Assembly: GCA_007132865.1 (NCBI GenBank)
Contig: SLNU01000323.1
Span: forward strand, 1-5,847
DNA: 5,847 nucleotides
Reading direction: 5' to 3'
Source of the DNA: Bacteroidales bacterium
GTDB taxonomy: Bacteria > Bacteroidota > Bacteroidia > Bacteroidales > UBA7960
Under the pieces are notes generated by a model. That model worked only from the letters and a program-made list of their open reading frames with translations, did no database searches and was not told where the DNA came from. Position numbers and translations under genes: made by a program. Below, one piece after another: positions 1 to 5,757 of the stretch (its first letter is position 1; each line of letters starts with the position of its first letter).

Positions 1-60
1 CAGAACCCGCAACCAGATATCAAAAAATCGTAACGCTAGATGGCTGGCACATTTACCATT
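1..60. other. Unassigned left edge
   Basis: No gene can be supported here. Reading from base 1 on the plus strand gives ten codons (QNPQPDIKKS) ending in TAA at 31-33, which could be the tail of a gene lying to the left, but ten residues are too few to recognise a family. The rest is AT-leaning spacer up to the tRNA terminator. Confidence 0.3.
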
Positions 61-64
61 AAAT

Positions 65-102
65 TCAAAACCCCCTCCTAACTTTGTTCGAAGGGGGTTT
101 GA
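65..102 (-). terminator. Hairpin terminator behind tRNA-Leu
   Basis: Inverted repeat with a C5/G5 core (71-75 with 93-97) extended by three A-T pairs and, past a single bulged base, by C-G and T-A. The loop is 17 nt. Read on the minus strand the stem ends in GGGGGTTTT and continues T-rich, as a rho-independent terminator should. It begins only 2 nt after the tRNA 3' end. On the plus strand the stem is followed by GAAGTACCC, so it is a poorer terminator in that direction. Confidence 0.7.
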
Positions 103-104
103 AG

Positions 105-188
105 TACCCGGAGCCGGGATCGAACCGGCACGATATTGCTATCATTGGTGTTTGAGACCAACGCGTCTACCAATTCCGCCATCCGGGC
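105..188 (-). tRNA. tRNA-Leu (anticodon CAA)
   Basis: An 84-nt class II tRNA that folds fully by eye. The acceptor arm pairs GCCCGGA with TCCGGGT, giving a G1-U72 pair that is also found in a known E. coli leucine tRNA, with discriminator A73. The D-arm contains GGTAGAC. The anticodon stem TTGGT/ACCAA encloses the loop CTCAAAC, so the anticodon is CAA and reads UUG. The long variable arm (GATA, loop GCAA, TATC) is the mark of Leu/Ser/Tyr tRNAs. The T-arm is GCCGG-TTCGATC-CCGGC. The CCA end is not encoded; CTTC follows A73, so CCA must be added after transcription. The gene has its own promoter and terminator and stands alone, divergent from prs. Confidence 0.96.
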
Positions 189-220
189 CGGTGAATTAAT
201 GGAAGCGCTTGTTCAGCCCG

Positions 221-252
221 CAAATTTAACACATTCATTCGGATACTGCAAA
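221..252 (-). promoter_or_regulatory. Bacteroidota-type promoter for tRNA-Leu
   Basis: On the minus strand TTTG (249-252) is followed after 20 nt by TAAATTTG (221-228). This matches the Bacteroidota sigma-ABfr pattern TTTG...TAnnTTTG closely and is the best promoter in the window. Transcription would begin near 214, leaving a leader of about 26 nt before the mature tRNA 5' end. Confidence 0.75.
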
Positions 253-303
253 AAAAACCTGAATTTCAAGGCAGATGCTACCCGCGGTTTCTTAATTTAT
301 ACC

Positions 304-311
304 TAATTTTG
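304..311 (+). promoter_or_regulatory. -7 element of the prs promoter
   Basis: TAATTTTG matches TAnnTTTG exactly. No TTTG is visible at the expected -33 distance, so the match rests on one box. Transcription would start near 318 and leave a leader of about 35 nt before the prs ATG. Confidence 0.6.
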
Positions 312-351
312 TCGGAACGCCCCGAATTTATTTCACCAAAAACGGATCCCC

Positions 352-1296
352 ATGCCCACAAACGTGAAGCTCTTTACTGGCAGCGCCACCCGTTACCTTG
401 CAGAGAAGATTGCGGAAGAATACGGAAAGCCCCTTGGCAAGGAGATCGTTTCCCGGTTTTCTGACGGGGAGGTACAAACATCCTTCGAGGAAACCCTGAG
501 GGGCAATGATGTCTTTCTAATCCAAAGCACCTTTGCCCCGGCCGACAACATCATGGAGCTGCTTCTGATGGTTGATGCGGCAAGGCGCGCATCCGCCAAC
601 CAGGTGGTTGCCGTGATCCCCTACTTCGGGTATGCCCGGCAGGACCGCAAGGACAAACCAAGGGTCTCGATCGGGGCGAAACTGATGGCCAATCTTCTGA
701 TGGCTGCCGGTGCCAGCCGCCTCATTACAATGGACCTGCATGCAGACCAGATCCAGGGGTTTTTCGATGTGCCGGTAGACCACCTTTACGCTTCTGCCAT
801 TTTCGTGCCCCATATCAAGCAACTGAACCTGCCCAACCTGGTTATGGCGTCCCCGGATACCGGCGGAACCCGGCGTGCAGCAGCTTACGCCAAATTCCTG
901 AAAAGTGAACTGGTGATTTGTTACAAGCAGCGGGAAAAGGCCAATGAGGTGGAGCGCATGATGCTGATCGGAGACGTAAAGGGGAAGGACGTGGTGCTGG
1001 TCGATGACATCATTGACACCGGCGGCTCCATCGTAAAGGCAGCGGAGATGATGATGGCGCATGGGGCTAGCAGTGTCCGGGCCATATGCACCCACCCGGT
1101 TTTCAGCCGGGACGCCTATGACCTGATCAGCAATAGCGTACTCGATGAGGTGCTGGTTTCCGATACGCTGCCCCTTCGCAAGGAAAGCCCGAAAGTCACA
1201 GTGCTCAGCTGTGCAAAACTTTTTGCAGACGTGATCCAGCGGGTGCACAACCACGAGTCCATCAGCACCCATTTTGAGTTTTCCACCATTCTGTAA
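352..1296 (+). CDS. prs: Ribose-phosphate pyrophosphokinase (PRPP synthetase)
   Basis: Cytosolic enzyme that transfers pyrophosphate from ATP to ribose 5-phosphate, making PRPP for purine, pyrimidine, histidine, tryptophan and NAD synthesis. At 314 residues it has the usual length of the bacterial class I enzyme (E. coli about 315). Visible hallmarks are RFSDGEV (35-41), the flexible ATP loop with RQDRK (96-100), the pyrophosphate-binding stretch DLHADQIQGFFD (128-139) with H130, SPDTGG (167-172), K192 and R194 where the family has its catalytic Lys/Arg, and the ribose-phosphate loop DDIIDTGGS (218-226). No key residue appears to be missing. The ATG at 352 puts the first strand (VKLFTG) at the family's usual position; no Shine-Dalgarno sequence precedes it. 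It has its own promoter and is followed by rplY on the same strand. Confidence 0.97.
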   Translation: MPTNVKLFTGSATRYLAEKIAEEYGKPLGKEIVSRFSDGEVQTSFEETLRGNDVFLIQSTFAPADNIMELLLMVDAARRASANQVVAVIPYFGYARQDRKDKPRVSIGAKLMANLLMAAGASRLITMDLHADQIQGFFDVPVDHLYASAIFVPHIKQLNLPNLVMASPDTGGTRRAAAYAKFLKSELVICYKQREKANEVERMMLIGDVKGKDVVLVDDIIDTGGSIVKAAEMMMAHGASSVRAICTHPVFSRDAYDLISNSVLDEVLVSDTLPLRKESPKVTVLSCAKLFADVIQRVHNHESISTHFEFSTIL

Positions 1297-1311
1297 TTAT
1301 TTTCCTGCTGA

Positions 1312-1332
1312 TTACCTGAGGTTTCAAGGTAA
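1312..1332. repeat. Inverted repeat between prs and the rplY -7 element
   Basis: TTACC at 1312-1316 pairs with GGTAA at 1328-1332. The inner TGA/TCA pairs (1317-1319 with 1324-1326) leave one bulged A and a GGTT loop. It lies 15 nt after the prs stop codon and ends 5 nt before the rplY -7 element. There is no T-tract after it, so as a terminator it would be weak. By position it could instead be an operator covering the -33 region of rplY. Confidence 0.4.
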
Positions 1333-1337
1333 AATAT

Positions 1338-1345
1338 TATCTTTG
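1338..1345 (+). promoter_or_regulatory. -7 element of the rplY promoter
   Basis: TATCTTTG is an exact TAnnTTTG match, followed by GCACCC. No clear TTTG stands at -33. Transcription would start around 1351, which gives rplY a leader of about 54 nt and argues against the TTG at 1351 being a start codon. Confidence 0.65.
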
Positions 1346-1359
1346 CACCCTTGTTTTAC

Positions 1360-1376
1360 GGAGGCAGGGCGCCTCT
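1360..1376 (+). promoter_or_regulatory. Stem-loop in the rplY leader
   Basis: GAGGC (1361-1365) pairs with GCCTC (1371-1375) around the loop AGGGC, with a G-T pair closing the base. It lies near the 5' end of the predicted rplY transcript, about 29 nt before the start codon. The AT-rich stretch TTTTAATTTTTTATCA separates it from the ATG. It may stabilise the mRNA or bind a protein; no known leader motif was recognised. Confidence 0.35.
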
Positions 1377-1404
1377 GTTGATACCACATTTTAATTTTTT
1401 ATCA

Positions 1405-2088
1405 ATGAGAAGAGTATCTGTGAGCGGTTCTCCGCGCGAGAACGTAGGGAAAAAAGATGCTAAGCGCCTTCGCCGCGAAGGCCTGGTTCCGTGTGTACTT
1501 TACGGTGGAAAGGAACAGCTGCAATTTACCACGCCGGCCAGCAGCTTTAAGGACATTGTTTACACCCCCCTTTCCTGCATCATCAAACTGGATGTGAACG
1601 GGAAAAAATTCGAAGCCATTTTGCAGGACATTCAGTTCCATCCGGTGAATGACAAGATTCTTCATGTCGATTTTCTGGAGATTTTCCCGGATAAAGAAGT
1701 GAAACTCAGTGTTCCGATCAAGGTAGTTGGCAGCAGTCCCGGGGTCATCAAGGGCGGAAAGATGCAGACCAAGTTGAGGAAACTCGTGGTACAGGCATTG
1801 CCGGGCGATCTCCCCAACGAGGTCGAGATCAATATCTCCAAACTTGAGATTGGCGACGCGGTAAAAGTGGGGGATCTTTCCCTTGGCAAAATTACCTTTG
1901 TGGATCCCGCTTCCTCGGTTGTTGTGATGGTGAAATCCGCACGTGCGGCCATGATGGCAGCTGTGGGTGACGAGGATGAAGAAGGAGCAGAAGGCGAAGA
2001 AGGAGCAGAAGGAGCAGAAGGTGAAGCCGCCGAAGGTGAAGCCAGCGAAGCATCCGGGGATGCTGCATCCGACAAAAAATCTGAATAA
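1405..2088 (+). CDS. rplY: 50S ribosomal protein L25, CTC/TL5 long form
   Basis: Binds 5S rRNA in the central protuberance of the large subunit. The 227 residues form three parts: the L25 domain (about 5-92) with the family stretches VGKKDAKRLRREGLVPCVLYGG (split around 14-35) and FHPVNDKILHVDF (78-90); the second beta domain of the CTC/TL5 type (about 98-178), including PGVIKGGKM (112-120); and a disordered acidic tail (about 189-227) rich in Glu, Gly and Ala. E. coli L25 has only the first part. I chose ATG 1405 over the in-frame TTG at 1351 because the TTG falls at the predicted transcription start and residues encoded between them do not resemble the family, whereas MRRVSVSGSPRENVGKK does. 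No Shine-Dalgarno is present; an AT-rich stretch precedes the start. pth follows after 8 bp, so the two are probably cotranscribed. Confidence 0.95.
   Translation: MRRVSVSGSPRENVGKKDAKRLRREGLVPCVLYGGKEQLQFTTPASSFKDIVYTPLSCIIKLDVNGKKFEAILQDIQFHPVNDKILHVDFLEIFPDKEVKLSVPIKVVGSSPGVIKGGKMQTKLRKLVVQALPGDLPNEVEINISKLEIGDAVKVGDLSLGKITFVDPASSVVVMVKSARAAMMAAVGDEDEEGAEGEEGAEGAEGEAAEGEASEASGDAASDKKSE
1981..2040 (+). repeat. 9-bp tandem repeat in the rplY tail
   Basis: Five consecutive units of the pattern GAAGGNGMA (starting at 1981, 1990, 1999, 2008 and 2017), then six other bases and a sixth unit at 2032-2040. Each unit encodes EGA or EGE, so gain or loss of a unit keeps the reading frame. The tract is almost purely purine on the plus strand. 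Confidence 0.85.
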
Positions 2089-2096
2089 GCCTCATA

Positions 2097-2663
2097 TTGA
2101 AGTATCTGATTGCTGGCTTGGGGAACATCGGCCCCGACTATGCTGAGACACGCCATAACATCGGGTTTATGGTGGCCGACAGGCTTGCCCTTAAGCACGA
2201 GGCCGTGTTCTCTCCCGCCCGTTACGGGGACAGGGCCAGCTTTCGACATAAGGGTCGGACCTTCGTCCTGTTGAAGCCTTCGACCTATATGAACCTGAGC
2301 GGACGGCCGGTCTATTACTGGATGGAAAAGGAAAAGATCGAACTATCCAATCTGCTCGTGATCACCGACGATCTTGCCCTTCCAACGGGTACCCTTCGCC
2401 TGAGGGCCAAAGGGGGAGCGGGAGGGCACAACGGATTGAGCAGCATTATCGACCTTTTGGGAACGAACGAATTCGCCAGGCTGCGCTTCGGGATCGGCAG
2501 CGACTATCCGAGGGGGTTTCAGTCACAGTACGTATTGGGGAAATGGGATCCGGAAGAGATGCAGGTGGTCGGACCTGCCGTGGAGCTGGCATGCGAGATC
2601 GCGCTCAGCTTCGGGATGCAGGGGGTGGAGCGGACCATGAACCTTTACAACAAACGGAAATGA
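2097..2663 (+). CDS. pth: Peptidyl-tRNA hydrolase
   Basis: Cytosolic enzyme that cleaves the ester bond of peptidyl-tRNAs dropped by ribosomes and returns free tRNA. The 188 residues fit the bacterial Pth family (E. coli 194). The active-site set is complete: N10 in GLGNIG, catalytic H20 in ETRHNIGF, N66 in KPSTYMNLSG (60-69), D91 in the ITDDLALP segment and N112 in GGAGGHNGLSS (106-116). The start is a TTG at 2097: an in-frame TGA at 2082-2084 lies just upstream, no ATG or GTG stands between, and MKYLIAGLGNIG is the expected family N-terminus. It follows rplY by 8 bp and its stop overlaps the next start as ATGA, so it is the middle gene of a short operon. Confidence 0.96.
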   Translation: MKYLIAGLGNIGPDYAETRHNIGFMVADRLALKHEAVFSPARYGDRASFRHKGRTFVLLKPSTYMNLSGRPVYYWMEKEKIELSNLLVITDDLALPTGTLRLRAKGGAGGHNGLSSIIDLLGTNEFARLRFGIGSDYPRGFQSQYVLGKWDPEEMQVVGPAVELACEIALSFGMQGVERTMNLYNKRK

Positions 2664-3058
2664 ACCGGCCCTTGGTGCGTGTAAGCTGTGCCGTGATTAT
2701 CCGGGAAGGCAAGGTTTTTGCCGCCCGGCGTGGGAAGCAGGCCAGGCAAGCACTGAAGTGGGAGTTCCCGGGGGGCAAGGTGGAGCCCGGCGAGACCGAC
2801 GAGGAATGCCTTCACCGGGAACTGGCCGAGGAGTTGAACATGAAGGTGCAGATCGTGCAGCGCCTGCCATCCCACACCCACCCTTATGCAGATTTTACGA
2901 TTGAGTTGCTCCCTTTCCTGTGTGAGCTGTTAAGCTATTATCACGAAAACCGGGAACATCACGAAACGGCCTGGCTCCGGCCGGATGAACTGCCTGCGAT
3001 GGACTGGACCGAAGCCGATGTGCCCCTGGCAGCTTTTATCAAAGAACACTTGTTTTGA
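2660..3058 (+). CDS. MutT-like Nudix hydrolase
   Basis: A 132-residue Nudix pyrophosphohydrolase. The Nudix box is at 39-61: G39, E45, REL (53-55), E57 and E58, with Asn60 where the consensus has Gly, a change that is common in this family. The N-terminal layout (VSCAVIIREGKVFAARR, then KWEFPGGK at 33-40) is that of MutT, which hydrolyses 8-oxo-dGTP. By motif alone the substrate cannot be fixed; other nucleoside triphosphates, or a CTP pyrophosphohydrolase role, remain possible. I chose ATG 2660 because it overlaps the pth stop as ATGA and sits 7 residues before the first beta strand. A longer reading of this frame reaches back into pth but encodes Arg/Gly-rich residues unlike Nudix proteins. 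The 3' end overlaps pnuC tail to tail by 20 bp. Confidence 0.9.
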   Translation: MNRPLVRVSCAVIIREGKVFAARRGKQARQALKWEFPGGKVEPGETDEECLHRELAEELNMKVQIVQRLPSHTHPYADFTIELLPFLCELLSYYHENREHHETAWLRPDELPAMDWTEADVPLAAFIKEHLF

Positions 3059-3698
3059 ATTCCCTGTCCCGCCCTTCCTCATAAAGCCGGATCCAGTTAA
3101 TCAGCCCCAAAACGGCCAGCACGAGAAATACCGTGAACTGAAAACTCGTGAACACCAGTCCCTTGATGAAGTACAAAGGGATGGAAATGATGTTCCCGGC
3201 GATCCAGAATATCCAGTTCTCGATCTTTTTCCGGGCCATATACCACATGGCGATCAGGAAAATAGACGTGGTGAACGAATCGATGTAGGGGATATATGAC
3301 TGCATATAAGCAGCATCGTCCTGTTTGACCAGAAAGATCAGTCCGAGTATCAATCCGAACAGCACCGGGATCATCAGGATCCCCTGTGCCTGCTGACGCA
3401 GCGTGTTCCACCTGATTGGCCTGACTCTCTTCTGTGCATCCCTGCGCGTCCACATATACCAGCCATAGATGCTCATGCCGGTATAAAACAGGTTGATTCC
3501 CATATCGGCATAGAGCTGTATCCCGAAGCAGATGTAGATATAGATTATGGTGCTTATGATTCCCGTCGGATAGACCAGCAAGTTGGCCTGGCGTGCAAAC
3601 CACACGCTGATAATGCCGAACACCACTGCCACGATCTCCAGCCAGGTCGAGGCCATCATGTTTTCGTAAAACAACTCAAAAAAGGTGGTCCACTCCAT
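3039..3698 (-). CDS. pnuC: PnuC-family transporter, probably nicotinamide riboside
   Basis: Inner-membrane protein of the PnuC (NMN_transporter) family, which lets vitamins such as nicotinamide riboside cross the membrane by facilitated diffusion with trapping by phosphorylation inside. The 219 residues hold about seven hydrophobic segments (roughly 17-36, 40-58, 66-83, 105-123, 137-154, 160-177, 181-202). Family marks are GWYMW (79-83) and the binding-site helix NWIFWIAGN (161-169), with aromatic residues and Asn where the family binds its substrate. Homologues called PnuT carry thiamine instead. No thiamine riboswitch element (CTGAGA) is seen upstream, which slightly favours nicotinamide riboside, but specificity is not settled. 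The gene stands alone on the minus strand, divergent from the kinase; its last 20 bp overlap the end of the Nudix gene. The chosen ATG is preceded by AT-rich sequence and no Shine-Dalgarno. Confidence 0.9.
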   Translation of the reverse strand: MEWTTFFELFYENMMASTWLEIVAVVFGIISVWFARQANLLVYPTGIISTIIYIYICFGIQLYADMGINLFYTGMSIYGWYMWTRRDAQKRVRPIRWNTLRQQAQGILMIPVLFGLILGLIFLVKQDDAAYMQSYIPYIDSFTTSIFLIAMWYMARKKIENWIFWIAGNIISIPLYFIKGLVFTSFQFTVFLVLAVLGLINWIRLYEEGRDREFKTSVL

Positions 3699-3716
3699 CG
3701 GTTATTTCGCTTTAAT

Positions 3717-3750
3717 GGGTACTCCCCGGTCAGGGGAAAGGGAAACGGGG
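3717..3750 (-). promoter_or_regulatory. pnuC leader with competing hairpins
   Basis: The short pnuC leader (about 47 nt) contains TCCCC-TGACC-GGGGA (3723-3737), a 5-bp stem with a 5-nt loop. The same G-run (3724-3727) can instead pair with CCCC at 3747-3750, though these bases may precede the transcript start, or with the ACCC next to it (3717-3719 to 3725-3727). Mutually exclusive pairings in a vitamin-transporter leader suggest possible RNA-level control. No known riboswitch consensus was recognised. Confidence 0.35.
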
Positions 3751-3758
3751 CAAAGGTA
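3751..3758 (-). promoter_or_regulatory. -7 element of the pnuC promoter
   Basis: On the minus strand TACCTTTG matches TAnnTTTG exactly. The upstream sequence is very T-rich (TCTCTTTTTTATTTTTATT) but has no clear TTTG at -33. Transcription would start near 3745, about 47 nt before the pnuC ATG. Confidence 0.6.
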
Positions 3759-3830
3759 AATAAAAATAAAAAAGAGATAACCTCCCCGGCATTTCTGCGT
3801 ATACGACATAAATTGTTAGTGGAAAACCCG

Positions 3831-3837
3831 TATTTTG
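3831..3837 (+). promoter_or_regulatory. Possible -7 element for the kinase gene
   Basis: TATTTTG is one base shorter than TAnnTTTG. A TTG lies upstream near 3813, but the spacing is shorter than usual. It is the best candidate between the divergent pnuC and kinase genes. If used, transcription would start about 3843, which makes the ATG at 3857 (or the later one at 3920) more likely than the TTG at 3848. Confidence 0.3.
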
Positions 3838-3856
3838 TACTCCCTTTTTGTTCCTG

Positions 3857-5743
3857 ATGAAGCAACGCAATGCGAACCCGGTTTCAGCAGCCCCAAAGGA
3901 AGCCAGCGGTGTCAGCCGGATGAACCTGCACCCGATCACACTGGCCTTCCGCGATGGGCGTGAATCCGAATTCCTGTCAAAATATTTCCGGGATTCCCTG
4001 TTTCAGTTCCGGGTTTCCTTTGTTTTGCTTGCTGCCCTGTACGGGGTGTTTGGCTTGCTCGACACCATGGTTGTTCCCATGTATCAGGAAGTGTTTTTTC
4101 TCGTAAGGTATACAGTGGTGGTTCCATTCCTGTGCATTGTGCTGGCCCTTTCCTTTTTTAAGTTTTTCAGAGGCGTATGGCAGTTGCTGGTGTTTATTTC
4201 CTTTGTTCTGGGAGGAGCCGGAATTGGACTGATGCTGGTGTTGGTCCCTGATAATTACGCCTATTATGGCGGAATGATGCTTGTGTTTACCGCCGGGTAT
4301 TTTTTTATCAAACTTCGCTTTTTGATGGCTACCCTCGGAGGCTGGCTTATCCTGATATTATACAATATCGGAGCAGTTTTTTATTCGGATACCAGTCCTT
4401 TGATTGTAGTCAATAACAACTTTTTTTTCATTTCGGCCAATTTGATCGGGATGTTCGCTGCTTACTACATCGAGTATTTTGCCCGGCGGGACTTTTTCCT
4501 GAATAAGCAGCTGGACAGCCGCAAAGCTGAGGTGGAAGAGGCGAACCGGACCCTGGAGCGGAAGGTAAAGGACCGCACCAGCCAGCTGAACGAGGCCAAG
4601 GAGCGGGCCGAGCAATCCGACAAGCTGAAATCTGCCTTTTTGGCCAATATGAGCCATGAGATCCGCACCCCGATGAACGGCATCCTTGGGTTTTCACAGC
4701 TCCTGCTGGAAACAGAAGACAGAGAGGAACTGACGGAGTTCATCGAGGTCATCAACAAGAACGGCAACCACCTGCTTGCCCTGATCAACGACATCATTGA
4801 CATTTCCAAGGTGGAGGCCGGCATGCTTTCCCTAAGCGCAAATGAGTTTGCGGTGAATGAGTTGCTGGATGAGGTCAATGAGCTGCTGCTGAAAGACAAT
4901 CATGTAAGCGGACGTCGTTTTGACCTGCGCAGCAACTACGGACTGGACAAGGGGCACGACATTATTATTTCGGATCGCACCCGCTTGAAGCAGGTGTTGA
5001 TCAACCTGGTCGGGAACGCATGCAAGTTCACTTATAAGGGATATGTGGAAGTCGGATATGCCGTACACGAGGAATTCCTTGTCTTTTACGTGAAGGACAC
5101 AGGGGTAGGCCTCGATTATGACCAGCAGCAATATATCTTTGAACGGTTCATGCAGGCCACCATTGACCATCGGCCCAAGCACGAGGGAACCGGCCTGGGC
5201 CTGGCCATCTCCAAGGCATTTGTGAACCTGTTCGGGGGGGAGATCTGGGTGGAGAGCGAACCCGCCGGGGGCTCGGTTTTCTGCTTCACCCTTCCCTTAA
5301 GGAAAGACGGCAAAAGCATCATTAAACGTCAACAAAAAAACAACATTCCAATGGAATTCAACTGGAAAGACAAGGTCATACTTGTGGCAGAGGATGTAAC
5401 CACCAATTTCCTGCTTATCAAGACGGCGCTGAAGCGGACCGGGGTTACCCTTGTCTGGGCAAAGAACGGGCAGGAGGCGGTCGAAGAATGCAAAAAAGAC
5501 CAGCAAATTGACCTGGTGCTGATGGATGTCAGGATGCCCGTAATGAGTGGATTTGAAGCCACCCCGCTGATCCGGAAAATGCGGCCGGAGCTTCCCGTGA
5601 TCGCCCAGACATCTTATGCGATGGACGGCGACCGGGAGAAAAGCATAGAATCAGGCTGCACCGATTATATTGCCAAACCTTTCAATATAAAGGAATTTAT
5701 AGAATTAATCGCACAATACATCGACACAAAAGAAACGGATTAA
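3857..5743 (+). CDS. Membrane hybrid histidine kinase with C-terminal receiver
   Basis: A 628-residue sensor kinase. Six hydrophobic segments (about 50-72, 80-101, 107-130, 135-152, 154-175, 188-207) form a membrane input domain with no large periplasmic loop. A charged coiled-coil (about 210-260) leads to HisKA with phosphate-accepting H267 in [10 protein letters not shown]. The HATPase domain has N387 in the N-box, DTGVGL (414-419) and GTGLGLAI (444-451). After a short linker comes a receiver (about 506-622) with E512/D513, phosphorylated D557 in LMDVRMP, T585 and K607. All catalytic residues are present; there is no Hpt domain, so the phosphate must pass to a partner or the receiver acts on the kinase itself. 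The signal is unknown. The start is uncertain: ATG 3857 is chosen, TTG 3848 and ATG 3920 are in frame, and the conserved-looking part begins only after 3920. A receiver gene follows after 14 bp. Confidence 0.92.
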   Translation: MKQRNANPVSAAPKEASGVSRMNLHPITLAFRDGRESEFLSKYFRDSLFQFRVSFVLLAALYGVFGLLDTMVVPMYQEVFFLVRYTVVVPFLCIVLALSFFKFFRGVWQLLVFISFVLGGAGIGLMLVLVPDNYAYYGGMMLVFTAGYFFIKLRFLMATLGGWLILILYNIGAVFYSDTSPLIVVNNNFFFISANLIGMFAAYYIEYFARRDFFLNKQLDSRKAEVEEANRTLERKVKDRTSQLNEAKERAEQSDKLKSAFLANMSHEIRTPMNGILGFSQLLLETEDREELTEFIEVINKNGNHLLALINDIIDISKVEAGMLSLSANEFAVNELLDEVNELLLKDNHVSGRRFDLRSNYGLDKGHDIIISDRTRLKQVLINLVGNACKFTYKGYVEVGYAVHEEFLVFYVKDTGVGLDYDQQQYIFERFMQATIDHRPKHEGTGLGLAISKAFVNLFGGEIWVESEPAGGSVFCFTLPLRKDGKSIIKRQQKNNIPMEFNWKDKVILVAEDVTTNFLLIKTALKRTGVTLVWAKNGQEAVEECKKDQQIDLVLMDVRMPVMSGFEATPLIRKMRPELPVIAQTSYAMDGDREKSIESGCTDYIAKPFNIKEFIELIAQYIDTKETD

Positions 5744-5757
5744 ACCCTACCGGATTA

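Noticed and set aside
517..1272. Long open frame on the minus strand opposite prs
   Set aside because: It lies wholly within prs, shows no recognisable protein pattern and is a by-product of codon bias.
1351..1404. TTG at 1351 as the rplY start
   Set aside because: It coincides with the predicted transcription start and adds 18 residues unlike L25; ATG 1405 gives the expected N-terminus.
1662..2249. Ser/Pro-rich minus-strand frame opposite rplY and pth
   Set aside because: The low-complexity sequence is the reverse of the acidic repeat; it crosses two well-supported genes.
2543..2659. Upstream extension of the Nudix frame into pth
   Set aside because: The residues are Arg/Gly-rich and read out of frame within the conserved end of pth; the ATG overlapping the pth stop fits the family length.
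2985..3299. Plus-strand frame across the end of the Nudix gene and pnuC
   Set aside because: No family resemblance and it overlaps the well-supported PnuC coding sequence.
3699..3850. Thiamine (TPP) riboswitch before pnuC
   Set aside because: The conserved CTGAGA core is absent and the predicted leader is far too short for the aptamer.
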